The notes under the pieces are model-generated. The model saw only the letters and a program-made list of their open reading frames with translations. It ran no database searches and was not told where the DNA came from. The position numbers were made by a program, and so were the translations under genes. A stretch of DNA of 42,165 bases from CAZKEG01 sp964601575 (GTDB lineage: Bacteria > Desulfobacterota > Thermodesulfobacteria > Thermodesulfobacteriales > Thermodesulfatatoraceae), in NCBI GenBank assembly GCA_964601575.1, contig CAZROA010000033.1:1-42165 (forward strand). The letters run 5' to 3'. Shown in pieces: positions 24,901-33,787 of the stretch (position 1 is its first letter; every line of letters starts with the position of its first letter).

Positions 24901-26112
24901 ATGTTAAACGTCTATTTATTATCCGGAGAAGAAGGTCTTGAGCGTTATGTTACCCATCTCTTAGAGTTAGCCGGTCTTTCGGTCAACAAACGAGAAACGC
25001 CTCAACTGTTGCTCCTCCTTGAGCCCCAAAAGATCGACCAACGGACCTTAAAAGAGCTCTCTTATAATGTTTCTCCCCAGACGCCGGTCTTATGTATCGG
25101 GACCATACGAAAGATAACTGGTGTCTCTCACTTTAAAAAGATTGCCTATCTCAAACGCCCCTTTTTGACCGAGAGGTTTTATGAAATCTTGGAAGAGACC
25201 TTGGGCCGAAGATTATCTCTTAATCCAGAAGAACGAAAAAATCCCTTTCTGGGGGAAGACGAGAAGATAGAAAGGCTCAGGAAGGCCATCCCCTTCTTGG
25301 CCAAGATCCCCAACCCCATTTTCCTTGAAGGGGAGCCAGGCACCGGGAAAGAACTTTACGCCCATCATCTCCACGCTTGGATTGGGGGCCCTTTTGTCAA
25401 GTTTGCCGCCTCTGCCCTCCCTGAGGAGATGATCGAGCCCCTTCTCTTCGGCTTTGGTCCCAAAGTGATAAAAGAGATCAAGCGTCCCAAAGAAGGCGCC
25501 CTATCCCGGGCCAGAAACGGGGTCCTTTATTTAGAAGGCCTTGAACATCTGCCCATCTCTGCCCAGCAAAAGCTCCTCTATTTTTTAGATACCGGGAGCT
25601 TCTTTCCCTTGGGCATCCACGAACCCTTAAGCCCTACTCTGAAATTGATCGTCTCGGTCAATACCTCTCCTGGTCAGCTCATCAAGGAAGAAAGGCTTTT
25701 GCCCTCCCTTTATTTCCGTCTGACGGAATTCAGTGCCCATCTGCCTCCTTTACGGCGAAAATTTATTGATCTCCCCCTTTTGGTAGAGCATTTTTTGGAA
25801 AACTATGGTGCCCTCTATCGTCAACCCTACCGTTCTCCTTCTCAAGAATTGCTCGAGAAATTTTTGCTTTATCCCTGGCCCAAAAATGTCCTCGAATTAG
25901 AAATGGTGGTCAAAGACTTGATCCTCTTTGGTCAAGAAAAGATTGCTGAAGAGATATTTAGACGCCGGGAAAGGTTACCGATCAGCCTTCGTAAACTCGA
26001 AGAAGAACTGGATCGTCGTCTGGAAGAAATCCTGCGAGAAGATGAGCTTAAGGCTCTACAAACTGAATCCAGCCGTAGGGGTCAGGGCGGTCACCATACT
26101 GAATCCCAGTAA
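24901..26112 (+). CDS. Degenerate NtrC-family (sigma-54 activator-like) protein
   Basis: A 403-residue protein. Residues 1-105 look like a receiver domain without its phospho-acceptor Asp (LLLLLEP at 36-42), although Lys85 in YLKRPF is kept. Residues 120-345 align with the sigma-54 activator AAA+ domain: intact Walker A GEPGTGKE (144-151) and an Arg finger (R273 in LYFRL). The GAFTGA loop is replaced by FGFGPKVIKEI (184-193), and Walker B is VLYLEG (208-213) instead of LFLDE. WPKNVLELE (326-334) replaces WPGNVRELE. There is no C-terminal Fis helix-turn-helix; the last ~20 residues are antisense to ilvE. It cannot be a normal activator and may be a modulator of another one. Confidence 0.75.
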   Translation: MLNVYLLSGEEGLERYVTHLLELAGLSVNKRETPQLLLLLEPQKIDQRTLKELSYNVSPQTPVLCIGTIRKITGVSHFKKIAYLKRPFLTERFYEILEETLGRRLSLNPEERKNPFLGEDEKIERLRKAIPFLAKIPNPIFLEGEPGTGKELYAHHLHAWIGGPFVKFAASALPEEMIEPLLFGFGPKVIKEIKRPKEGALSRARNGVLYLEGLEHLPISAQQKLLYFLDTGSFFPLGIHEPLSPTLKLIVSVNTSPGQLIKEERLLPSLYFRLTEFSAHLPPLRRKFIDLPLLVEHFLENYGALYRQPYRSPSQELLEKFLLYPWPKNVLELEMVVKDLILFGQEKIAEEIFRRRERLPISLRKLEEELDRRLEEILREDELKALQTESSRRGQGGHHTESQ

Positions 26113-27127
26113 GTTCGTCAAAGAGGCGTTTGGCCAAAGGCCCTGTCTGACCATTATTGATAATGTATTCTTCGCCTTTATAAGCCAGCCAACCCACCGG
26201 AGAAATCACCGCCGCCGTCCCGGTGCCAAAACATTCCTTAAGGCGACCTGACTTGATCCCTTCAATCACCTCGTCGATGGAGATCCGCCGCTCCTTGACC
26301 GGAAGCCCCCAATCTTTGGTCATCCGTAGGACGGAATCCCTAGTAATTCCAGGAAGGATGCTCCCGGTAAGTTTGGGGGTGACCAATTCGTCTTCAAAAT
26401 AAAAAAAGATGTTCATCGTCCCCACTTCTTCGACGTAACGATGCTCAAGGGCATCAAGCCAAAGGACCTGGGTATAGCCAAGCTTTTTGGCCTCTTCCGA
26501 GGCCATAAGGCTGGCCGCATAATTACCCCCGGTCTTCACATCCCCTACTCCTCCGGGTACAGCGCGTACATATTTATCAGTGACAAAGATCTTGATGGGA
26601 TTAAATCCTTCGCGGTAATAGGCCCCGACCGGGCTCAGGATGATAAAGAAAATGTAACTATCGCTGGGTTTGACCCCTAAAAAGGCCTCGGTTCCCATCA
26701 TTAAAGGGCGGATATAAAGGGCCGAGCCCCTCTCCCTGGGTATCCAGTCTTTTTCGATAGAGACCAGTTTTTTGATGGCCTTTAAGACAAAGGCCTCGTC
26801 TACCTCTGGCATACACATCCGCCGGGCAGAGTGATTCAGACGGGCCATGTTCTGGTCTGGCCGGAAGAGCCGGATGCGACCATCGACCCCGTAGTAGGCC
26901 TTAAGGCCTTCAAAGATGGTCTGACTGTAGTGAAAGACCACCGCCGCCGGATCAAGACAGATGGCTTCATAAGGTTTAATACAGGCCCCATGCCATTCCA
27001 GGCCCTTATCATATTCCATGTAGAACATGTGGTCGGTGAAGAGACGACCGAAACCGAACTCCAAGCCGGGCTTAAGAGAACGCCTCTTCTCTGGGGGTAG
27101 GAGTCTAAGTTCTATATCCAAGTCCAT
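26048..27127 (-). CDS. ilvE: Branched-chain amino acid aminotransferase
   Basis: A 359-residue fold-type IV PLP enzyme of the longer BCAT subgroup (mitochondrial/Bacillus YwaA-like). It transaminates Leu, Ile and Val with 2-oxoglutarate. Key parts are FHYSQTIFEGLKAYYG (about 65-80), the PLP Lys in GGVGDVKTGGNYAASL, VEEVGTMNIFF with the PLP-binding Glu, and KECFGTGTAAVISPVG for phosphate binding. The ATG at 27127 begins MDLDIELRLLPPE. The gene is divergent from ftsY and converges with the NtrC-like gene, overlapping it tail to tail by 65 bases. Confidence 0.93.
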   Translation of the reverse strand: MDLDIELRLLPPEKRRSLKPGLEFGFGRLFTDHMFYMEYDKGLEWHGACIKPYEAICLDPAAVVFHYSQTIFEGLKAYYGVDGRIRLFRPDQNMARLNHSARRMCMPEVDEAFVLKAIKKLVSIEKDWIPRERGSALYIRPLMMGTEAFLGVKPSDSYIFFIILSPVGAYYREGFNPIKIFVTDKYVRAVPGGVGDVKTGGNYAASLMASEEAKKLGYTQVLWLDALEHRYVEEVGTMNIFFYFEDELVTPKLTGSILPGITRDSVLRMTKDWGLPVKERRISIDEVIEGIKSGRLKECFGTGTAAVISPVGWLAYKGEEYIINNGQTGPLAKRLFDELTGIQYGDRPDPYGWIQFVEP

Positions 27128-27203
27128 AGCTCAGTTGCAAAGATATAAAGCCTAAGATATCAGTAAAAGCGTCTCTGAAAGGCACTTTTTAACTCAAGGA
27201 GCG

Positions 27204-28187
27204 ATGATGTTCAAGTGGTTCAAAAAGAAGTCAGAAGAAAGGGGCGAAAAGGGGCCGGAAGAAAATAAAGCTTCGGAAAAGACGGTCTGGCAAAGGTTTA
27301 GAGAAAGGCTTTCGCGTACCAGAGAGCGCCTTAAAGAGGGCTTGGGCGAGCTCTTTGTCATTGAACGCATCGTTGACGAGGAATTTTTTGAGGAATTGGA
27401 AGAGGCCCTGATCACCGCTGACATCAATCTCGATACGGTGAAGGCCTTGCTTTCTCCCCTGCGTCTTCGAGTGAAAGACGGGCAATTACTCAAGTCAAGC
27501 GAGTTTAAGGCCGCTTTGCGCGAGGAGATGCTAAAGATCCTTTCCCTTGAAAGCCCCCCCTTCCCTCCGGCGGCCAGACCAGCCGGGGTCTTTCTGGTCG
27601 GTGTAAACGGGGTGGGTAAGACGACGACCATCGCTAAATTGGCCTATCGTTTGAAAAAAGACGGACATCAGGTCCTCTTGGTGGCGGCGGATACCTTTCG
27701 CGCAGCGGCCATTGAACAATTAGAGTCCTGGGGAAAACGTCTTGAGGTACCGGTGATTAAACAGACCCCAGGGGCTGATCCCTCAGCTGTGGTCTTTGAG
27801 GGGCTTAAAGCCGCTCAAAAGAGGGAGATAGACGTGGCCTTGGTCGACACCGCCGGGCGGTTACATACCAAATATAACCTCATGGAGGAACTCAAGAAGA
27901 TGGCCCGGGTGGCTGGGAAAGTCCTTCCCGGAGCACCGCATGAAAACCTCCTGGTCATCGACGCGACCACCGGGCAGAACGCCATCAACCAGGTCCGTCT
28001 ATTTGGAGAGGCCTTACCCCTTACCGGGCTTATCATCACCAAGATGGACGGGACGGCCAAAGGGGGGATTGCCCTTACTTTGGCCCATCTCTTTAAGATC
28101 CCTATTCGGTTCATAGGGCTGGGAGAAGGGCTTGAAGACCTAGACGAATTTAATCCCGAAGCCTTTGTGGACGCCATCTTGCCCTAA
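27204..28187 (+). CDS. ftsY: Signal recognition particle receptor FtsY
   Basis: The protein has 327 residues. A short Lys/Glu-rich N-terminal A region (1-30) is followed by the N helical domain and the SRP GTPase G domain. G1 is GVNGVGKTTT (132-141), DTFRAAAIEQL is the SRP-specific insertion box start, G3 is DTAGR, and G4 is TKMDGTAKGG. It docks SRP-ribosome complexes on the inner membrane. AAGGAG precedes tandem ATGs at 27204 and 27207; either could be used. The acidic A domain is much shorter than in E. coli, as is usual outside the enterics. Confidence 0.96.
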   Translation: MMFKWFKKKSEERGEKGPEENKASEKTVWQRFRERLSRTRERLKEGLGELFVIERIVDEEFFEELEEALITADINLDTVKALLSPLRLRVKDGQLLKSSEFKAALREEMLKILSLESPPFPPAARPAGVFLVGVNGVGKTTTIAKLAYRLKKDGHQVLLVAADTFRAAAIEQLESWGKRLEVPVIKQTPGADPSAVVFEGLKAAQKREIDVALVDTAGRLHTKYNLMEELKKMARVAGKVLPGAPHENLLVIDATTGQNAINQVRLFGEALPLTGLIITKMDGTAKGGIALTLAHLFKIPIRFIGLGEGLEDLDEFNPEAFVDAILP

Positions 28188-28189
28188 CC

Positions 28190-28840
28190 ATGCCACAGAG
28201 ACTAAAAGGAATCTTGCTCCTTGGGCCGACCGGGGTGGGCAAATCCCCCTTGGGGGATTTGCTTGAAGAACGTGGTCTTTATGGTCTTCGTCTCCTTCAC
28301 TTTGACTTCGGTCACGAGCTACGGGCCATTGCCCGGGGCGAACAAAGAGACGGAATCCTACCCTCTGAACGCCTTTTCATCCAAAAGGTCCTGGAAGAAG
28401 GGCTCCTTTTAGAGGACGAACATTTTTATTTAGCCATCAAGATCCTCAAGGGTTTTTTGCACCTAAAACAGGCCCGAGGAGACGAAATATTGGTCATGAA
28501 TGGCCTTCCCCGGCACCACGGTCAGGCCCGATCCCTATCTCCGATCATCCACATCCCTTTGGTCGTTGTCCTTGAGGCCTCCTTTGAAGAGGTCCTTGAG
28601 CGCATTCACAAAGACGTCGGCGGTGACCGAAAGGGCCGCACAGACGACAAGATCGAACTCATCTATAAGAAATGGCTCACCTATCGGGATCGTACCCGCC
28701 CATTGATGGAATTCTATCGAAAACAAGGGGCCAAGGTCTTGAAACTTTTGGTCGGAAGACATACAAAACCACAGGAGACCTATCAGGCCCTAGTGGCTGT
28801 CCTTTCTGAGGAGGGATTTTTGAAGAGTTTTTGGGCTTAA
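28190..28840 (+). CDS. Adenylate-kinase-like P-loop nucleoside monophosphate kinase
   Basis: A 216-residue P-loop protein with Walker A GPTGVGKS (12-19). ILVMNGLPRHHGQA fits the CORE-domain NMP-kinase strand (usual 'lvDGfPR'). RKGRTDDKIELIYKKWLTYRDRTRPL resembles the adenylate kinase 'R.DD..e.i..R...Y...T.PLi.yY' segment. So it is probably a divergent nucleotide kinase or a regulatory NTPase rather than the housekeeping adk. It starts 2 bases after the ftsY stop and is surely cotranscribed. The unusual Ser-Pro after the P-loop Lys suggests drift from canonical adk. Confidence 0.65.
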   Translation: MPQRLKGILLLGPTGVGKSPLGDLLEERGLYGLRLLHFDFGHELRAIARGEQRDGILPSERLFIQKVLEEGLLLEDEHFYLAIKILKGFLHLKQARGDEILVMNGLPRHHGQARSLSPIIHIPLVVVLEASFEEVLERIHKDVGGDRKGRTDDKIELIYKKWLTYRDRTRPLMEFYRKQGAKVLKLLVGRHTKPQETYQALVAVLSEEGFLKSFWA

Positions 28841-28943
28841 GAATTTCCTGCCGAATTTCGGATTTTTTTGCTATTCTTAATTCTGTCTGGGCCTTAGGGA
28901 AAATGATTATAGTTTTGGGCGAGAAGATCAGATGGAGGGACCC

Positions 28944-31900
28944 ATGGGCAAGTATTATGTGGGCCTGGATGTCGGTTCGGGGACGGCAAAGATAGCCGTC
29001 CTTTCTCCTGAGTGCAAGATACTTTATCACGACTATCGTAAGACCCACGGTCAACCGGTAGAAACGGCCAAAAAACTCTTAGAAGAGGCAGAAAAGCGTT
29101 ACGGGGAAGACCTCGACGGCCTCACTTGTACCGGGACGGCGGGCAAGTTCATTTCCCAGATCCTCTCGGTGGCCTTTGTCAACGAAGTCATGGCCCATGC
29201 CCGGGCAGTGGAACACTTTCACCCCGAGGCCAGGACCATTATTGACATCGGTGGCGAGGACTCAAAGTTGGTCTTTATTGCCCATGAAGGTGGGCGCTTT
29301 CGCCTCCAGGACTTTGCCCTAAACACCATGTGTGCTGCTGGCACCGGGGCCTTCCTTGAACAGCAGGCCGCCCGTTTGGGTTACACCATTCAGGAATTCG
29401 GTCAATTGGCCCTAAAGGCCGAACATATTCCACGAATTGCTGGGCGTTGTACCGTCTTTGCCAAGTCGGACATGATTCATCTCCAGCAGGCCGCCGTGCC
29501 GGACCACGAGATTATTGCCGGGCTTTGCTTTGCCATCGTCCGGAATCTCAAGAGTAACCTGGCCCGGGGGCGAAAGATCCATCCCCCAGTGGTCTTCCAA
29601 GGTGGGGTGGCTGCCAACCCTGGGGTCAGGCGGGCCATTAAGGAGGTCTTTCGGCTCAAAGAAGGCGAATTGATCATCCCGAAGTATCATTTCATCATGG
29701 GGGCCATCGGAGCGGCGCTCTATGGGCTTGATGGTCGTTTTACCGCTCCTTATCGAGGGTCAGAGATCCTGGCCGCCTATCTCAGAGAACGTAAGCCCGC
29801 ACCCAAACGTCTGCCCAAATTAGGTCCTTATATCGTGCGCAAACCGGAAGAAAGGCCGTCTCCCTTAAGGCTAGACCAGAAGGCAAAGATTTACCTGGGT
29901 ATTGACGTTGGTTCGGTGAGCACCAAACTGGTGGCCATTGATCAAGAAGGTCGGCTTTTGGCCAAGACCTATGCTCTTCACCACGGCAAACCTTTAGAGA
30001 GTGTAAAGGAAGGGCTCCTGGCCCTGAGGGAAAGGCTCCCTCAAGAGGTCGAGGTCTTGGGAGTGGGTACGACCGGGTCTGGGCGGTACCTGGTAGGGGA
30101 CTTTGTCGGGGCTGACGTCATCCGCAATGAGATCACTGCCCAGGCCAAGGCCGCGGCCTTCCTTGACCCGGAGGTAGACACCATCATCGAAATCGGTGGA
30201 CAGGATTCAAAGTTTATCCGCCTTGAGAACGGGGCCATTGTTGACTTCACCATGAACAAGGCCTGTGCCGCCGGCACTGGTTCCTTCCTTGAGGAACAAT
30301 CCGTGCGTCTCAACGTGCCCATTGAAAAATTCGGTGAGTACGCCCTGCGCTCAGAGGCCCCGCTTGAAATGGGTGAGCGCTGCACGGTCTTCATGCAGTC
30401 TGACCTCTTGCATTATCAACAACAGGGGCTCCCCAAAGAAGACCTCATCGGTGGTTTATGTTATGCCATCGTGCATAATTATCTGAACAAGGTCGTCGAG
30501 GGGCGGAAGATTGGCCAACGCGTCTTCTATCAAGGGGCTACGGCCTTTAATGCCGGCATTGTGGCTGCCTTTGAAAAGGTCCTCAATCGTCCGATTATCG
30601 TCCCTCCCCATCACGAAGTAACCGGGGCCATTGGGGCAGCGCTCCTGGCCTTAGAAGAGACCAAAGGAAAGACTCGTTTCCGGGGTTTTGATCTTTCACA
30701 GGTCCGGTACACCATTTCTACCTTCGAGTGCCAGGGCTGTCCCAACCGGTGCGAGATCAGGAAGGTCTCCATTGAAGGTAATCCGCCTTATTTTTACGGC
30801 GGGCGGTGTGAGCGCTATGAAGTAGACCATCGCAAGCCTCCGGCCGATCTGCCCAACCCGGTCCTTGAACGGGACCAAAAGCTATTTTCTTACCTCAAAG
30901 AAGACTTAGAAGGCCCCCGGGGAGAGATCGGCCTACCCCGAGCCCTTTTTAATTTTGAGAGGCTCCCCTTCTTTGCCACCCTCTTTCAAGAACTAGGCTT
31001 TCGGGTAGTCGTCTCTGAACCGACCAACAAACAACTGGTAAACGCCGGTTGCGAGATCATCGCCGCTGAGACCTGTTTCCCAGTCAAGGTCTTTCACGGA
31101 CATGTCCTAGATCTCTTGAAAAAGGGTGTCAAACGCCTTTTCATCCCCTATATCGTCGATCTACCTTCAGACCACCCCAAACTCGAGTTCGGGAAGATCT
31201 GTCCCTATGTCCAGAGTGTGGCCTCGACCATCCATGCCTCTTTTGATTTTAAGGCCCAGGGAATAGAGGTCATAAGCCCGGTCTTTCATTTTGGTCGAGG
31301 GGGAAAGGTCCTTGAGGAAGAGAAAAAGACCCTGGCCAAGCTCTTAGGAGTTAAGTTCAGCGCCCTAAAGGAGGCCTGGGACCGGGCCCTTGAGGCCCAG
31401 GAAGAGTTTGATACCTGGTGTAAGGAGCGGGGTCGGGAGCTCTTAGCCAGGATAAGACCCGGGGAGCCAGCCTTGGTCATTGTCGGGCGGCCTTATAATG
31501 CCTGCGATCCAGGGGCCAACCTGGCCATCCACAATAAGATCCGGAGTCTCGGAGTCTTGGGTATCCCGGTAGACATGTTGCCCCTTTCCGAGGTGAAGGA
31601 CCTCGACGGCTTGGAAGGGATGTATTGGCGATACGGACAGCGTTTCCTCCTGGCCGCCCATATCATCAGGGATCATCCAGATCTTTATCCCATCTTCCTG
31701 ACCAATTTCTCCTGTGGGCCGGATTCCTTTATTATTCACTTCTTTGAAGAATTATTAGGGGGGAAACCCTATCTCGAGCTGGAGATCGACGAGCACAGCG
31801 CCGACGCCGGGGTGGTGACCAGGATCGAGGCCTTTTTAGACAGTGTCCGGGGGCGTCGGTTGGCCCCACCAAAGCCAGAAAAGAAGGTTCGAAAAAAGGT

Positions 31901-33119
31901 CAGACCTGAACAACACCGCATTCTTTATATCCCACCCATGTCTGACCATGCCTATCCCTTGGCTGCAGCCTTCCGAGCCTGTGGGGTCCAGGCCGAAGTC
32001 CTGCCGGAGTCTGATGAAGAATCTTTGCGTCTGGGGCGCAAATATACCTCGGGCAAGGAATGTTACCCGGCGGTCCTTACCACCGGAGACATGCTCAAGA
32101 TGCTCAGACGCCCGGACTTTGACCCCAAACGGGCGGCCTTTTTTATGCCCTCTGGCGATGGCCCTTGCCGCTTTGGGCAATATAACCGCCTGCACCGCAA
32201 AATCCTCGATGAGCTAGGTTATCAGGATGTCCCCATCTATTCTCCCACTCAAAACGTCGAGTTTTACAAGGACCTGGGCATGATCGGCGGGAACTTCACC
32301 AGGCTCTCCTGGCAGGGGATCGTCTGTGCCGATATCCTCGACAAACTGGTTCGGGAGGTGAGGCCTTATGAAATAGCCCGTGGGGAGGCGGATCGTGTTT
32401 ATCGCCGAAGTCTTAAGCGGCTTTGTGAGGCCATCGAAAAGGGAGAAGACCTGCTTTCGGTGATGCTTGAGATAAGAAAGGCCTTTGAGTCCGTTCCGGT
32501 AAAAGACCGTGGGAGCAAACCGGTGGTGGGCATAGTGGGTGAGATCTATGTTCGGGCCAATCGTTTTGCCAATGAAGATCTGGTGCGTGTCCTGGAAGAG
32601 ATGGGGGCCGAAGTCTGGCTTCCGACCATCGGGGAGTGGATCTATTACATCAACTATACCTCCAAGCGCTGGGCCAAACGTATGCGCCGCTTCCGCCTGC
32701 TTACCAAACTCATGATTGAGCATCACGTCCAGGTAAAAGACGAACATCGTTTTGCCGCGGTGGTGGAAGATCTACTGCGTACCGCTAAGGAACCACAGGT
32801 AGATGAAATTATCGGCCTGGCCAAGCGATATGTAAGCGATGAATTCGAGGGTGAGGCCATCCTTTCCGTGGGAAAGAGCTTAGATTATCTGCGCCACGGG
32901 GTCCACGGGATCGTAAACGTCATTCCCTTTACCTGTATGCCGGGTACGGTGGTGACCATGTTGCTTAAACGGGTACGGGAAGAACACGGCCTGATTCCAG
33001 TCCTTACCGTCTCTTGTGATGGCCAGCGTTCCATGGGGACTAGGATGCGACTTGAGGCCTTTATGCATCAGGTGCATGAACATTTCGAATATCAACGTCA
33101 AAAACGGGAAGCCGCCTAG
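28944..33119 (+). CDS. Double BadF-type activase fused to DUF2229/HgdB-like dehydratase protein
   Basis: About 1391 residues. Two ASKHA ATPase domains of the BadF/HgdC type lie in tandem (about 1-265 and 315-585). Each has DVGS, IDIGGEDSK or IEIGGQDSK, MCAAGTG/ACAAGTG (C130; C441) and CTVF (C169; C480). These two Cys per domain would hold a [4Fe-4S] cluster, as in 2-hydroxyacyl-CoA dehydratase activators. A Cys cluster C596-x2-C599-x3-C603 follows, then DUF2229 and HgdB-like domains (about 660-1390; IAAETCFPVKVFHGH, SGKECYPAVLTTGD). This giant arrangement is known in anaerobes, but its substrate is not. The ATG at 28944 has GGAGGG before it; 28932 is an alternative. Confidence 0.85.
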   Translation: MGKYYVGLDVGSGTAKIAVLSPECKILYHDYRKTHGQPVETAKKLLEEAEKRYGEDLDGLTCTGTAGKFISQILSVAFVNEVMAHARAVEHFHPEARTIIDIGGEDSKLVFIAHEGGRFRLQDFALNTMCAAGTGAFLEQQAARLGYTIQEFGQLALKAEHIPRIAGRCTVFAKSDMIHLQQAAVPDHEIIAGLCFAIVRNLKSNLARGRKIHPPVVFQGGVAANPGVRRAIKEVFRLKEGELIIPKYHFIMGAIGAALYGLDGRFTAPYRGSEILAAYLRERKPAPKRLPKLGPYIVRKPEERPSPLRLDQKAKIYLGIDVGSVSTKLVAIDQEGRLLAKTYALHHGKPLESVKEGLLALRERLPQEVEVLGVGTTGSGRYLVGDFVGADVIRNEITAQAKAAAFLDPEVDTIIEIGGQDSKFIRLENGAIVDFTMNKACAAGTGSFLEEQSVRLNVPIEKFGEYALRSEAPLEMGERCTVFMQSDLLHYQQQGLPKEDLIGGLCYAIVHNYLNKVVEGRKIGQRVFYQGATAFNAGIVAAFEKVLNRPIIVPPHHEVTGAIGAALLALEETKGKTRFRGFDLSQVRYTISTFECQGCPNRCEIRKVSIEGNPPYFYGGRCERYEVDHRKPPADLPNPVLERDQKLFSYLKEDLEGPRGEIGLPRALFNFERLPFFATLFQELGFRVVVSEPTNKQLVNAGCEIIAAETCFPVKVFHGHVLDLLKKGVKRLFIPYIVDLPSDHPKLEFGKICPYVQSVASTIHASFDFKAQGIEVISPVFHFGRGGKVLEEEKKTLAKLLGVKFSALKEAWDRALEAQEEFDTWCKERGRELLARIRPGEPALVIVGRPYNACDPGANLAIHNKIRSLGVLGIPVDMLPLSEVKDLDGLEGMYWRYGQRFLLAAHIIRDHPDLYPIFLTNFSCGPDSFIIHFFEELLGGKPYLELEIDEHSADAGVVTRIEAFLDSVRGRRLAPPKPEKKVRKKVRPEQHRILYIPPMSDHAYPLAAAFRACGVQAEVLPESDEESLRLGRKYTSGKECYPAVLTTGDMLKMLRRPDFDPKRAAFFMPSGDGPCRFGQYNRLHRKILDELGYQDVPIYSPTQNVEFYKDLGMIGGNFTRLSWQGIVCADILDKLVREVRPYEIARGEADRVYRRSLKRLCEAIEKGEDLLSVMLEIRKAFESVPVKDRGSKPVVGIVGEIYVRANRFANEDLVRVLEEMGAEVWLPTIGEWIYYINYTSKRWAKRMRRFRLLTKLMIEHHVQVKDEHRFAAVVEDLLRTAKEPQVDEIIGLAKRYVSDEFEGEAILSVGKSLDYLRHGVHGIVNVIPFTCMPGTVVTMLLKRVREEHGLIPVLTVSCDGQRSMGTRMRLEAFMHQVHEHFEYQRQKREAA

Positions 33120-33178
33120 GGACTTTACTTCCGAGAGATTCCAGGGAAATAATGCTCAAAAAGGAAGGAGTATAGGTC

Positions 33179-33778
33179 TTGCGCATCAAACACTGGATGA
33201 TCAAAGACGTCATCACTATCAACCCAGAGGCCACGGTGGAAGAGGCTATCCAGTTGATGAAGAAGCATTCTATTCGTCATCTCCCGGTGGTTGAGGGAGA
33301 TAAATTAGTTGGTCTAGTAACCGAAAGCAGCATCCGCCAGTATGCCCTGCCCTCGGTCATGGACAAGCTTCCCATTCGGGAGGTAATGATCATCAATCCC
33401 ATCACCATCGATGCTGAGGCAACCATCGACGAGGCCGCCCGTCTTATCTATCGCTACAAGATCGGCGGGCTTCCGGTCACCCAGGAAGGACAATTAGTCG
33501 GTATCCTTACCGTTACTGACCTCCTTGGGGCCTTTATCGAACTGATGGGCATCCTCCGCAGTAGTTCCCGGATAGACGTGGTCCCTACTTCGGCGGAGAG
33601 CTTTGACGAGATCATCGAAATTATCCGTCAACACGGAGGAAGGATTATCTCCGTGGGGATGGATGTTCATCATTCCGGGAAGCGGATCTATTATATCCGA
33701 TTGGAAAAATGTCCCCTTGAACCCATTGCCGCTGCCTTAGAGATGGCCGGGCATCAGGTGGTCTCTTTGGTGGAGTAG
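33179..33778 (+). CDS. Two CBS domains plus ACT-like tail (AcuB-like)
   Basis: A 199-residue protein. CBS 1 is about 6-60 (WMIKDVITINPEATVEEAIQL, RHLPVVEGDKLVGLVTE). CBS 2 is about 70-125 (PITIDAEATIDEAARLI, GGLPVTQEGQLVGILTVTDL). An ACT-like C-terminal region is about 130-199. CBS pairs bind adenine nucleotides or SAM and control a partner enzyme. The start is TTG at 33179 after GGAAGGAG. Nine bases separate it from the DUF39 gene, so the two are cotranscribed. In the archaeal homologues that I recall (MA1821 type) DUF39 and CBS domains are on one chain, which suggests that this is its regulatory half. Confidence 0.85.
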   Translation: MRIKHWMIKDVITINPEATVEEAIQLMKKHSIRHLPVVEGDKLVGLVTESSIRQYALPSVMDKLPIREVMIINPITIDAEATIDEAARLIYRYKIGGLPVTQEGQLVGILTVTDLLGAFIELMGILRSSSRIDVVPTSAESFDEIIEIIRQHGGRIISVGMDVHHSGKRIYYIRLEKCPLEPIAAALEMAGHQVVSLVE

Positions 33779-33787
33779 GAGGTCCTT

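Noticed and set aside
24716..24907. 63-codon frame before the NtrC-like gene
   Set aside because: Low-complexity Phe/Ile/Lys text in AT-rich DNA, no ribosome site, overlaps the next start.
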